From: an uncultured Lachnospiraceae bacterium
GTDB taxonomy: Bacteria > Bacillota > Clostridia > Lachnospirales > Lachnospiraceae
Direction of reading: 5' to 3'
DNA: 47,079 nucleotides
Assembly (NCBI GenBank): GCA_947565425.1
Contig: CANOFW010000025.1
Span: 1 to 47,079, forward strand
The position numbers and the translations under genes are program-made. Of this stretch, positions 34,598-42,691 are shown one piece after another; position 1 is the first letter of the stretch; each line of letters opens with the position of its first letter. Below the pieces are notes generated by a model. That model was not told the DNA's origin and did no database searches. It saw only the letters and a program-made list of their open reading frames with translations.

Positions 34598-37500
34598 TCA
34601 TGCCTCCTTTTCAAAAATATTTATATCATCTTCATTCTCAGCCTGCACCGGCAATTCCCCGCAGGGCATTAAAATGGGATATATTTCCTCACGGTATTTC
34701 ATCAGACACCGGTTATAAGCGCACGGTTTATCCATTTGCCGGTATTCCTTGGGAAGGGCGGCAAGCGTCTGCTTGCTGAACTGCCCGCCGAACAGCATGA
34801 ACAGCTCGTCCGGATTGAAGGCGGCATACAACGGATAACCCATGGCTTTTTCATCCGGGTAAAAGCATCCAACCACATAGACATTGTACTGCCTCGCCAA
34901 TTTGAATATTTCACGGAACACCTCATCCGTGGCTTCCTCACTGATTTTGCATACATCAACAAAGCTTTCAAACAACAGCAGCTTTGCCGTCGTATACTCG
35001 TGCATATGATAAAAAGTATCTTTATAAATATCTGTCCTGGCGGCGTCAAGCCCCCGTTCCTTGCAGTATTCTATCAGCAGCTCCCTGCGCACCATCAGGT
35101 CGTCGACAAGATCTCTCCATAGCTGGACCAGATTCTCCGGCGTGAGTTCAATATAGTCCGCCTCATACTCCTGCCCGTGGAAACAACTGTTGTCCTTGCG
35201 CTTTACCACCGTTATTTCCATGGACTGCGCCTGCGCCGCAGCAAGGAAATTGCCGAGCACGGGCTCCACCCCTTGCGGATTGCCAAAATACAGCGAAAGC
35301 ATGGAAAACTGTTTGAACGGCAGCGCAATGGGCTTACCGCTTTCCAGGGAATATCCGAGCGGAATACGGTCTTTTTTGAACCGCTCCATAAACTCCTGGT
35401 AAGTCTCTGTCTCCGACACGGATGGAAACCCTTTTGCCGCGGCATGGCCCTTATATTTTTCACAGATGGAACGGACGTCCTGTTTCATGCGCTGGATCCT
35501 GTCCTTGTCCTCCATGTCCGGGTAGTACTTTGCGACCTGTATTTCCAAGGGAACGCCGTCAAACAGCGCCATTCCCCTTCCGGGCATTTCCGGCGGCACA
35601 TAACTGCACCGGCATCCTAAAGCTTCCCCATACTCATAGCGGTCTTTTAAGTGCAGGCTGATCCTGTCTCCCAATTCCTGCTTCATACGCAGGGAACTTT
35701 CGTTCAAATGGCTGCTTGTGATAATGTATTTAATGCCGTAATTAGGACCTGCTTTTAAGTACTCCTGAAATTTAAAATAGTGCTGCTCCCCCGCTTTCAG
35801 CCCGTTCAATCCTGCAATATTATCCACAAACACCAGAATCAGCGGGATTGGCCGGACGGCATTTGCCGCGCTGTAACTGTTGACCTCCAATTCAGTAAAA
35901 AGCGTTTTACGCTTTGCCACAATTTCATTGATGATTTGAAAGAAGGCGTCCAGGGAGCTTTCCTCCTCTTCCCCCAAGACGGCGCCGCAATGGGGCAGCG
36001 GCTTAAATATGTTCATCAGCCTGCTTGAGTAATCCAGTATATAAAAATTTACTTCTTCCGGCGAATAACGCCTGGCCAGCGAGAGGATCACCGTTTGCAG
36101 GAGCGTCGTTTTCCCGCTTCCAGGCTGTCCGGCCACAAGCAGGTTCCTGCAGTTTGGGACATCAAATATCAGCGGGAACTGCTTTTGGTTTTCCGGGTCG
36201 TCCGCAAGCCCAATACTTACACAGACCGGGCATCCTTTGCCGTCATGGACGCTGGTATTTAGGGAATCGGCATCCAACTGCCGGGCAAGGGCCTCCTTCC
36301 AGAGCTGTCTGGGGGCAATCCCAAGCTCAACCGCCAGATCAGACAGCCGCTGCACAATCTCTACCAATTGCGTTTTTCCAGTATTGACCCGGGTCGGCTC
36401 CGGCTTTGCCGCATATATGGTCTGCCCGACCGCGTCAATAAACTGTATCGACTCATCTTTCTGGACGACCACTTCGTCCTGCGGCTCATACGGAGCGCCG
36501 CTCCATGCGGACTGCCCCATGGCAAAGAATTCATTATAGCCGACCTGCAAGTAGAATCTGCCCGTCTCTTTCAGCTCAGCCGCCTCCGGCCTGTTCAGCA
36601 TATCCATGCTGTCCGCCCGGTCCTGGACTTTCAGGCAGACCCTGAACTTTGTATTGCTGCGGATCTGGTCATTGACCACCCCGGCAGGCTTCTGCGTCGC
36701 CAAAATCAGATGGACTCCTAAGCTTCTCCCGATTCGCGCAATACTGATCAACTGCTCCATGAATTCCGGCTCCTGCTGCTTTAATTCTGCAAATTCATCG
36801 GAAATGATGAACAGATGCGGCAACGGCTCTTCCACAATATGCTGCCGGTAAAGCTTCTGGTATTCATAGATATCCATCGTGCCCTCATTACTAATGCTCT
36901 TTGCCTCATTGAAGATTCGCTGCCGCCGCTTGAGCTCACTCTGGATGGAAATCAGTGATCTCTGGATTGCCGGCCCATCAAGGTTCGTGATCGTGCCCAC
37001 CAGATGGGGCAGATGGATATTCCTTGCCTTGTCGTCAAATGCGCCGGCGAGGCCGCCGCCCTTGTAATCAATTAAGATAAACGCCACTTCATTGGGATTA
37101 TAATTGATTGCCATGGACAAGATATAGGTAAGGATAAATTCACTCTTCCCCGAACCGGTCATGCCGGCGACCAGGCCATGCGGCCCTTCATATTTCTGGT
37201 GAAGGTCCAGTTCAAAAAGCGAGCCGTCCGTCGCAATCCCGACGGGCGTCGCCAACGACTTGACAGGATTGCTTTCCTGCCAGCGCTTCACCGGATTGAG
37301 ATGGTCGATTTTGCCAACCCCGAACATCTCAAGGAACGTCAGCGTCTTGGGCAGGGAATACGCCTGAGTGACCAGTTTCAGGCTGGTATTGGCAAGCGTT
37401 TTCATGCTTTTTACAGATTCCATATAATCGTAGCCATCCGCCACGAAATCTTCCGCGCCGCGCTCTATCTCATTAAGATAAGTCACCGTGTTTGTGCCTG

Positions 37501-39238
37501 AGTCTTTTATGTCAAATAATTGGAAACATTCTTTGGGAAGGCCGTCAAACGCTGCTATGATGCTTATGCCGCAGGTCTTTTCCGACTGCATGGCTTCCTT
37601 CAGCACTTCCATGCTGTCAAAGATCCGTTTATTCAGCGCAAACACGACATAATAGGGACGCTCCCTCAATATTTCTTTTAAATCCCGCGGCTTAGGCAGA
37701 TCTGTTTCCAGTTCTTTTTTTAGGTAATCGCTAATCTGGTATCCCTCTCCGTTATCTGTGACGATAAACCGGGTGACTTTTTGGTCGTCCCATGCATGGG
37801 GGAGATACTTGATGAACTCCAGTTTCCGTAAATCTTCTTTTTCCAGCAGGAATATGGTCTTGACTTCATCATAGCTGTGCAGGATTGTAATCTGCAAAAT
37901 GAGGATTCTTATAAAATCAATCATCTTCTCCCGCCCTCCCATGACGCCGCAGACAAAATTCTGCGTGATGGAAGTGATAATAGGCGCTTGCTCTAAATAA
38001 ACGGGCTGCTCCGTCATGTCATACATCTGCTCTTCCAACTCATCCCTGTCCATTTGGAACCGCTTATCTGGATATTTCACTTCCGCCATCAGGGGAATCC
38101 TTCCGGAACCCAGGCGAATGTCCAAGAAATCATCGTCCACTTTGCGCCTTTCCCATAAGCGGGAACGTTCTTCCGTATAGGAGAGTATCTTTCGTATATC
38201 CGGATAATTTTTATTTAAAATTTCCTGCTCGCGCCTTTTCTCGGCATGGATTTCTTCTTTCTTTTCCGTTAAATATTTTGTGTAACTTTCCACGCGCCGT
38301 TCTTCATATTCCTTTTTCTCCTTATCCGTGTATTTCTGTGTCAGCAAAGGGAACAGCACCGAAGACAGCAGAGTCGTATAATGCCCGGTCAGCGCCGCCG
38401 AGCCGCCCATAACCATGGAGCCACCCATGCGCAGCAACAGAGGGATCTTGTTGGAATTCAAAGACATCGGCGGACCTTCGACGATAAGATCTTTGGGCGA
38501 CAATGCATTGCGTTTCCTTGGCATCCTGTTAAACAGCGGAGCGGCAAGGACTGCCCCCTCCCTCGGCTGCATCGCCATCCCCTCTGCCGGAGCCTCAATA
38601 TAGTGCAGATTCCGGTCGGATACGCGTACCCTGTCGTTGCAGTCATTGATGGAAAGGAAACCGATTCCGATAATAATGCGCAGCCCAAGGATATATATGG
38701 TGTCCCCGACCTCCAGAAACGCTTCCCTGACGTTCTGGCCATTGACATAAATCCCATTGACGCTGTTATGATCCCTGATCTTCCACAAACCATTGACAAA
38801 CTGCAAGGTTGCATGCCTGCGTGATACGAACGGATTAGTATATACAATATCGTTATCCACAGCGCGCCCGATTTCCACCCTGGCCGTCGGCAATATAAAA
38901 TAGTTGTGAAAAACGGAATGGTCTTTTTTCCTAGTTTCTACATAAATTGCGCCTTTATAATTCTCTGTTTCAAACTGGAACAGGATCAGATCCGACAATT
39001 CTACCGTACTGCACATCTGTCCCTTTAGCTTGAAAAAAGCGGGGGATATGGCATATGCGTACCATTTACCCTCATATGCCTCAATGCAGAATCCCTCTTT
39101 TATTTCCTTCGTACAATCCTCAAAACAATACCTTCCGCGGGGGACAGCCGGAATCCAAAGGGAACTCATCGCCCCGGATTCCATCATCAAAACAACCTGC
39201 GTACCCGTATCTGATGTAAATTCAAAATTGTTGTCCAT
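34598..39238 (-). CDS. essC: FHA-domain EssC-type secretion ATPase (FtsK/SpoIIIE family)
   Basis: A 1546-residue protein. An N-terminal region of about 100 residues may be a first degenerate FHA fold; a clear FHA domain follows (about 118-195) with GR at 124-125, SRRH at 139-142 and NSVNGIYVNG. One or two membrane helices lie near 268-300. Then three FtsK/SpoIIIE-type ATPase domains come: first with Walker A GMTGSGKS (692-699) and Walker B ILIDYKGGG (721-729), second with GQPGSGKT (1037-1044) and YILDYSS, and a third C-terminal one whose P-loop is degenerate (YFGNPQG). This layout is that of EssC/YukBA, the motor of type VIIb secretion. The ATG follows AGGAG. It heads an operon with small helical proteins, a YukD-like protein, a phosphatase and a kinase. 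No EsaA, EssA or EssB gene is seen nearby. Confidence 0.9.
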   Translation of the reverse strand: MDNNFEFTSDTGTQVVLMMESGAMSSLWIPAVPRGRYCFEDCTKEIKEGFCIEAYEGKWYAYAISPAFFKLKGQMCSTVELSDLILFQFETENYKGAIYVETRKKDHSVFHNYFILPTARVEIGRAVDNDIVYTNPFVSRRHATLQFVNGLWKIRDHNSVNGIYVNGQNVREAFLEVGDTIYILGLRIIIGIGFLSINDCNDRVRVSDRNLHYIEAPAEGMAMQPREGAVLAAPLFNRMPRKRNALSPKDLIVEGPPMSLNSNKIPLLLRMGGSMVMGGSAALTGHYTTLLSSVLFPLLTQKYTDKEKKEYEERRVESYTKYLTEKKEEIHAEKRREQEILNKNYPDIRKILSYTEERSRLWERRKVDDDFLDIRLGSGRIPLMAEVKYPDKRFQMDRDELEEQMYDMTEQPVYLEQAPIITSITQNFVCGVMGGREKMIDFIRILILQITILHSYDEVKTIFLLEKEDLRKLEFIKYLPHAWDDQKVTRFIVTDNGEGYQISDYLKKELETDLPKPRDLKEILRERPYYVVFALNKRIFDSMEVLKEAMQSEKTCGISIIAAFDGLPKECFQLFDIKDSGTNTVTYLNEIERGAEDFVADGYDYMESVKSMKTLANTSLKLVTQAYSLPKTLTFLEMFGVGKIDHLNPVKRWQESNPVKSLATPVGIATDGSLFELDLHQKYEGPHGLVAGMTGSGKSEFILTYILSMAINYNPNEVAFILIDYKGGGLAGAFDDKARNIHLPHLVGTITNLDGPAIQRSLISIQSELKRRQRIFNEAKSISNEGTMDIYEYQKLYRQHIVEEPLPHLFIISDEFAELKQQEPEFMEQLISIARIGRSLGVHLILATQKPAGVVNDQIRSNTKFRVCLKVQDRADSMDMLNRPEAAELKETGRFYLQVGYNEFFAMGQSAWSGAPYEPQDEVVVQKDESIQFIDAVGQTIYAAKPEPTRVNTGKTQLVEIVQRLSDLAVELGIAPRQLWKEALARQLDADSLNTSVHDGKGCPVCVSIGLADDPENQKQFPLIFDVPNCRNLLVAGQPGSGKTTLLQTVILSLARRYSPEEVNFYILDYSSRLMNIFKPLPHCGAVLGEEEESSLDAFFQIINEIVAKRKTLFTELEVNSYSAANAVRPIPLILVFVDNIAGLNGLKAGEQHYFKFQEYLKAGPNYGIKYIITSSHLNESSLRMKQELGDRISLHLKDRYEYGEALGCRCSYVPPEMPGRGMALFDGVPLEIQVAKYYPDMEDKDRIQRMKQDVRSICEKYKGHAAAKGFPSVSETETYQEFMERFKKDRIPLGYSLESGKPIALPFKQFSMLSLYFGNPQGVEPVLGNFLAAAQAQSMEITVVKRKDNSCFHGQEYEADYIELTPENLVQLWRDLVDDLMVRRELLIEYCKERGLDAARTDIYKDTFYHMHEYTTAKLLLFESFVDVCKISEEATDEVFREIFKLARQYNVYVVGCFYPDEKAMGYPLYAAFNPDELFMLFGGQFSKQTLAALPKEYRQMDKPCAYNRCLMKYREEIYPILMPCGELPVQAENEDDINIFEKEA

Positions 39239-39257
39239 GTCTGATTGCTCCTATATT

Positions 39258-39281
39258 TATCAAAAAGTGTACTTTTTGATA
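39258..39281. promoter_or_regulatory. 24-bp palindrome, copy 1 (next to the ATPase start)
   Basis: The arms TATCAAAAAGT (39258-39268) and ACTTTTTGATA (39271-39281) are perfectly complementary around GT. It lies 20 bp upstream of the ATPase start codon, directly before the ribosome-binding site. Either a repressor operator or, as RNA, a hairpin next to the Shine-Dalgarno. The second copy is 177 bp away. Confidence 0.75.
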
Positions 39282-39434
39282 TTTGTCCTTTTCACATTAT
39301 TTACAGCATTTTTTACACAATTTGAAAGAAAAATTACAGAAATACTGTAGAATTTACGGCCGAAACCTATAAAAACAAAGAAATTTGTTGCTTTGCCACC
39401 GAATTTATAGTAAAATTTCCCATGAGAAAAGAAC

Positions 39435-39458
39435 TATCAAAAAGTACACTTTTTGATA
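39435..39458. promoter_or_regulatory. 24-bp palindrome, copy 2
   Basis: Arms TATCAAAAAGT (39435-39445) and ACTTTTTGATA (39448-39458), identical to copy 1 except that the centre is AC instead of GT; here the symmetry extends two bases further on each side to 39433-39460. Centre-to-centre distance to copy 1 is 177 bp, about 17 helical turns, which would suit a loop formed by one regulator bound at both sites. Confidence 0.75.
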
Positions 39459-39583
39459 GTTTTATAGATTGCAGAGAGGACGCCTTGCCAAAAATTGGGC
39501 GTTACCCGGAAGAACTTTTGATCCAGCCCATTGGCAATGCGCCTGCCGGCTTCCTCCCCGCCAAAGCTGGCATTGTCCGGCAT
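39437..39583 (-). other. Possible 48-codon reading frame or remnant in the GC-rich block
   Basis: On the minus strand an ATG-started frame of 48 codons (MPDNASFGGEEAGRR... ending KTIKKCTF) runs through the GC-rich block and stops inside palindrome copy 2. It has no good ribosome-binding site and I recognise no family. The higher GC content compared with the flanking AT-rich DNA may mark a fragment of another gene or a mobile element. An 88-codon plus-strand frame over the same block is equally unconvincing. Confidence 0.25.
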
Positions 39584-39666
39584 AACCACTTTCTGCAATC
39601 CACTATAAAATACTCATTCCCGTTTCATCCTGCTATTCATCCACCTTTACTATCGCGTCCGGAAGA

Positions 39667-40518
39667 TTATATCCACTTCATGCTGTAATAGCCGGTTCCC
39701 ATCGACCAAACCCGCAGATAATAAGTCCCCTGGGGCAGCGTATATGTGATACTCTTCTTCCCTTTTATATCATAAGCAAAGACGCCAACTACTTTCCCTT
39801 TGGCATTGAGCTGCTTATAATTTTTGCCCTTCTTCACATACATCTGCGCAACCAGATTTGCAAATTCATCGCCCGTTATCCTCGAATCGCATTTCAATAC
39901 AACTTTGGTCTTTTTGTTAAATTTTAATTTATAATACTGTTCCGGTACTTCTCCCTTGGTGGAAATCAGTAAATTTTTTATTGTAGCTCCTTTTTTAAAG
40001 GTTGCCGCCTTTGCAAAATTCTTGCCCGATTTGCTTACTTTCGTCACCGGAGTAAAGGTATAACGGAGCTTGGCGGCTGCATTTCCTTCCATTTTTAAAT
40101 AGTAAGTGCCCTTTTTTACCCCGCACGAAAACCGCTTAACCTCATCGCTGTCATAGAGCATTGAAATCGCTTTCTTTTTAGAGTTCAAAACCTTAATGTA
40201 TATCTGCGGATCCTCCTCTTCAGGTTCACTGCCTTCCCAGATATAATCAAGATATTCCTGCATACCCGGAAGTTTAGTCGCCTTCATGTCTACCATTATA
40301 TATCCCTGTTTGGGTATCGTTATTTTATAATAAGTTTCACCCAAATCCTTGTAAGAATCTATCTTTCCATCGTGATCCGCGTCAAAGTATTCTCCGCATT
40401 TCCCGGATATCCATGTCTTATTCTTCATGGTCTTAGTTCCGGCGGCAAATGTTGTCATGCCCAGCGCCATAGTACACAAGAATACTAAAATGCATCCGAT
40501 CCATAATTTTTTCTTCAT
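39667..40518 (-). CDS. Secreted beta-rich protein (PPC-like repeats)
   Basis: A 283-residue exported protein. A clear signal peptide (MKKKLWIGCILVFLCTMALG ... TTFAAG) is followed by two similar modules marked by YYKITIPKQGYIMVDMKATK, GVKKGTYYLKMEG and LPQGTYYLRVWSMG, which resemble pre-peptidase C-terminal (PPC) domains. DADHDGKID (about 47-55) is an EF-hand-like calcium loop. Its closest relative in this window is the PPC/Big2 protein at 16232. It lies 46 bp after the M23 peptidase gene in the same direction, so it is probably its operon partner and may bind substrate or the cell surface. Confidence 0.78.
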   Translation of the reverse strand: MKKKLWIGCILVFLCTMALGMTTFAAGTKTMKNKTWISGKCGEYFDADHDGKIDSYKDLGETYYKITIPKQGYIMVDMKATKLPGMQEYLDYIWEGSEPEEEDPQIYIKVLNSKKKAISMLYDSDEVKRFSCGVKKGTYYLKMEGNAAAKLRYTFTPVTKVSKSGKNFAKAATFKKGATIKNLLISTKGEVPEQYYKLKFNKKTKVVLKCDSRITGDEFANLVAQMYVKKGKNYKQLNAKGKVVGVFAYDIKGKKSITYTLPQGTYYLRVWSMGTGYYSMKWI

Positions 40519-40564
40519 TTCGTCCGTCCTTTCTTTTATGTTTTTTTCTCACTTTTTTTACTAC

Positions 40565-42478
40565 TTATTTCCTTACTTTTACTTTATTAATACTGCTCCA
40601 GCTTCCATATTTACCGGAACGGCTGTTGTACCCGCGTACCCGTACAAAATAAGTAGATCCTTTTTTCAGTTTCTTCCATGTATACTGATTTGCAGTAATC
40701 GTTTTTGTCTGTCTTCCTTTCTTAAAGCTCTTATTCAATGCAATCTGAAGCTGATATTTGTTGGCATTTTTCGCTTTCTTCCACGAAATCTTAACCATCC
40801 TTGATTTCATTGCCTTTACGCTTGGTTTTGCCACTTTTGCCGGAATAATGAGAGGTTTCTTCGGCTGGCTCGGCGTCTGGTTTCCCTTATCTGTATTGTC
40901 CCCAGGCTGGCTTGGCGTCTGATTTCCCTTATCTGTATTGTCCCCAGGCTGACTTTCTTTGTCCGTATTATCTCCTGGATTGACGGGCGTCTGATCCTCC
41001 TTGTCTCCCGGCTGGCTTGGCGACTGATTATCTTTGTCCATATTGTCCCCAGGCTGGCTCGGCGACTGTTCTTCTTTATTCGTTTCGTCTTCTTTGTCCT
41101 CCGGCTGATCCGGTTTCTGTTCCTCGCCAGAGGTCTTCTTCTTAAAGCGTACTTTTACAGAATCTGCCGACGGGTCAGCGGCATTGCACCACTCTGACGT
41201 CTTGGTAAATTTGTATTGCACGACATGGACTTTATCCTGATAAGTATTGGTTTTGTACCATGCCTGACAACGCGCACCGTGCGACCCCCACGCGCCGTCG
41301 CAGCTTACGCCTGATTTGCACCATACTCTGCCGCCGCCGTCATTCCAGTCAATCAGGTAATAGGGATGGCCGTTGTCCATTCCCGAAGCCTGCACGATCA
41401 CGCTTGTAGCCGGAATCTCGTCATAATGCACAAATTTGCCCGTCTGTTCATAATTTCCTTCATTTCCGGCATTCGGTCCGCAAAAATGGTAGTACACGGA
41501 GCGGACAAGAACCCTTGACGCGGAGGTCGGAAGATCTGTTTCGCTGTTATACTGTCCTCCCGAATTTTCCCATGCGTCCTTTACTTTCCCTTCGTTTTTC
41601 CAATCGGCTCCGGGAGAATTCGCCTGAATCTTCTGATAGCTATTCTGATACTCAATTGTATACTGGTCTGATGTCACCCCGCCCGGGAGCGTATTGCAGT
41701 AATACCAGCCGTCAGATTCCAGCGCGGGCGGTGCGACATAAGTATCTTTATAATTTGCCCCACAGTTCAAACATGTATGGAGCGTGTAACCCTGCTCCGT
41801 TATTGTGGGCGCGACCACGGTATTTTTATAGCTATGGCCTTTGGCGGCAATCGCCTCTGTGTAAGAAGCGCCGCAGGAACAGCGGTAAGTCATTACCCCT
41901 TTTTCTGTACAGGTCGGCTGTTTTGTGACAGAATACGCATAGGCATGCCGATGTACCCCATTGTATATATAGCTTTCATTCAGCGGGTTGATGCCGGACT
42001 CATTCCAGTAATTTCCAAGGCTGATCCCAAAGTGCAGATGATAGCCCGAAGAATTCCCGGTCGTCCCGACTTTTCCTATCTTCTGCCCCGCTGATACATA
42101 AGCGCCGTAATAGACATTGGAAGGAATGCTTCCGCCCTGCATATGCGCATACTGGTAAAACCTTCCGTCGTCCCCTTTGATGACAATACCGGTTCCAAAT
42201 CCATTGCAGTCGCCGGTACTTCCAAAATGCTGGCTCTGGCATAAGAAAATCGCTGTAACCTTTCCACCCATTGCCGCTATTACGTCTGCGCCTGCAATGC
42301 TTCCATCGCTGATATCAATTGCCTTGCCATCATGAAATCCCTGAGATTTTCCCGTATGCCCCGGCACGGGCCAATACAGAGACGCGGCATTTGATGTAAT
42401 CGGCATTGATAAAAATGCTCCGCAAATCATGAAAACTGAAACTGCTGCTAACAAAATCCTGTTTTTAATCTTTTTCAT
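40565..42478 (-). CDS. Secreted M23 (LytM-type) metallopeptidase with repeat linker
   Basis: A 637-residue exported protein. Signal peptide 1-31, then an M23 domain (about 33-160) with zinc ligands H49 and D55 in FHDGKAIDIS and H147, H149 in YHLHFG, so it should cleave peptide cross-links in peptidoglycan. Two cysteine modules follow (about 175-250: YRCSCGASYTEAI and HTCLNCGANYKDT), then a region of about 190 residues with tryptophans, a Pro/Gln/Asp-rich repeat linker (14-residue units GDNTDKGNQTPSQP, about 460-545) and a C-terminal fibronectin-like domain. No sortase motif. It has a plausible role in wall remodelling, possibly to let the neighbouring secretion system pass the wall. Confidence 0.9.
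   Translation of the reverse strand: MKKIKNRILLAAVSVFMICGAFLSMPITSNAASLYWPVPGHTGKSQGFHDGKAIDISDGSIAGADVIAAMGGKVTAIFLCQSQHFGSTGDCNGFGTGIVIKGDDGRFYQYAHMQGGSIPSNVYYGAYVSAGQKIGKVGTTGNSSGYHLHFGISLGNYWNESGINPLNESYIYNGVHRHAYAYSVTKQPTCTEKGVMTYRCSCGASYTEAIAAKGHSYKNTVVAPTITEQGYTLHTCLNCGANYKDTYVAPPALESDGWYYCNTLPGGVTSDQYTIEYQNSYQKIQANSPGADWKNEGKVKDAWENSGGQYNSETDLPTSASRVLVRSVYYHFCGPNAGNEGNYEQTGKFVHYDEIPATSVIVQASGMDNGHPYYLIDWNDGGGRVWCKSGVSCDGAWGSHGARCQAWYKTNTYQDKVHVVQYKFTKTSEWCNAADPSADSVKVRFKKKTSGEEQKPDQPEDKEDETNKEEQSPSQPGDNMDKDNQSPSQPGDKEDQTPVNPGDNTDKESQPGDNTDKGNQTPSQPGDNTDKGNQTPSQPKKPLIIPAKVAKPSVKAMKSRMVKISWKKAKNANKYQLQIALNKSFKKGRQTKTITANQYTWKKLKKGSTYFVRVRGYNSRSGKYGSWSSINKVKVRK
40863..41051 (-). repeat. 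42-bp-based tandem repeat in the M23 peptidase gene
   Basis: Units of 42 bp (14 codons) occur at 40863-40904, 40905-40946 and 41010-41051; shorter derivatives of 30 and 33 bp lie between at 40947-41009. They encode the PSQPGDNTDKGNQ-type linker. Units can be lost or gained in frame. Confidence 0.8.
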
Positions 42479-42607
42479 TACTCTACACCTCCATCATTCT
42501 TTTACGCTTATAAAATTACAAGTTGTTGTTATGGTCATATAGTAGCAGAACGGCTGAGCGCAAAACGCCATGAGTTTCCAGATTTTAGCCTTTCAGGTCT
42601 TCGGCAC

Positions 42608-42651
42608 AAAAAAAAAGGATATCCCAATACACAATGATTGAGATATCCTTT
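42608..42651 (-). terminator. Terminator of the sua5-upp-glucosyltransferase operon
   Basis: On the minus strand GAAAGGATATC-type arm (42642-42651) pairs with GATATCCTTT (42614-42623) over ten bases, and the stem runs directly into ten T. It lies 41 bp after the stop codon of the gene at 42692. This is the best intrinsic terminator in the window. Confidence 0.93.
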
Positions 42652-42691
42652 CGTGAAATTCTCTTTTTATTTAGTTGCCCTCCAACTCAAA

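Larger units (their letters stand above)
39239..39666. other. 428-bp gap upstream of the secretion ATPase gene
   Basis: This gap holds two near-identical 24-bp palindromes (listed separately), an AT-rich section between them with a further dyad TACAG-AAATA-CTGTA (about 39337-39351), and a clearly more GC-rich section (39470-39610) that does not fit its surroundings. The promoter of the secretion operon must lie here, but no convincing -35/-10 pair is visible. A weak candidate on the minus strand is TTCAAA with TAAATA near 39300-39325. Confidence 0.5.

Noticed and set aside
39258-39460. Terminal inverted repeats of a miniature transposon
   Set aside because: Each copy is itself a full palindrome, no target-site duplication is seen and the enclosed DNA is simple AT-rich sequence; an operator pair is more likely, though not proven.
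39422-39688. 88-codon plus-strand gene between the secretion operon and the secreted protein
   Set aside because: Starts beside the palindrome, lacks a convincing ribosome-binding site and runs into the end of the opposite-strand gene.
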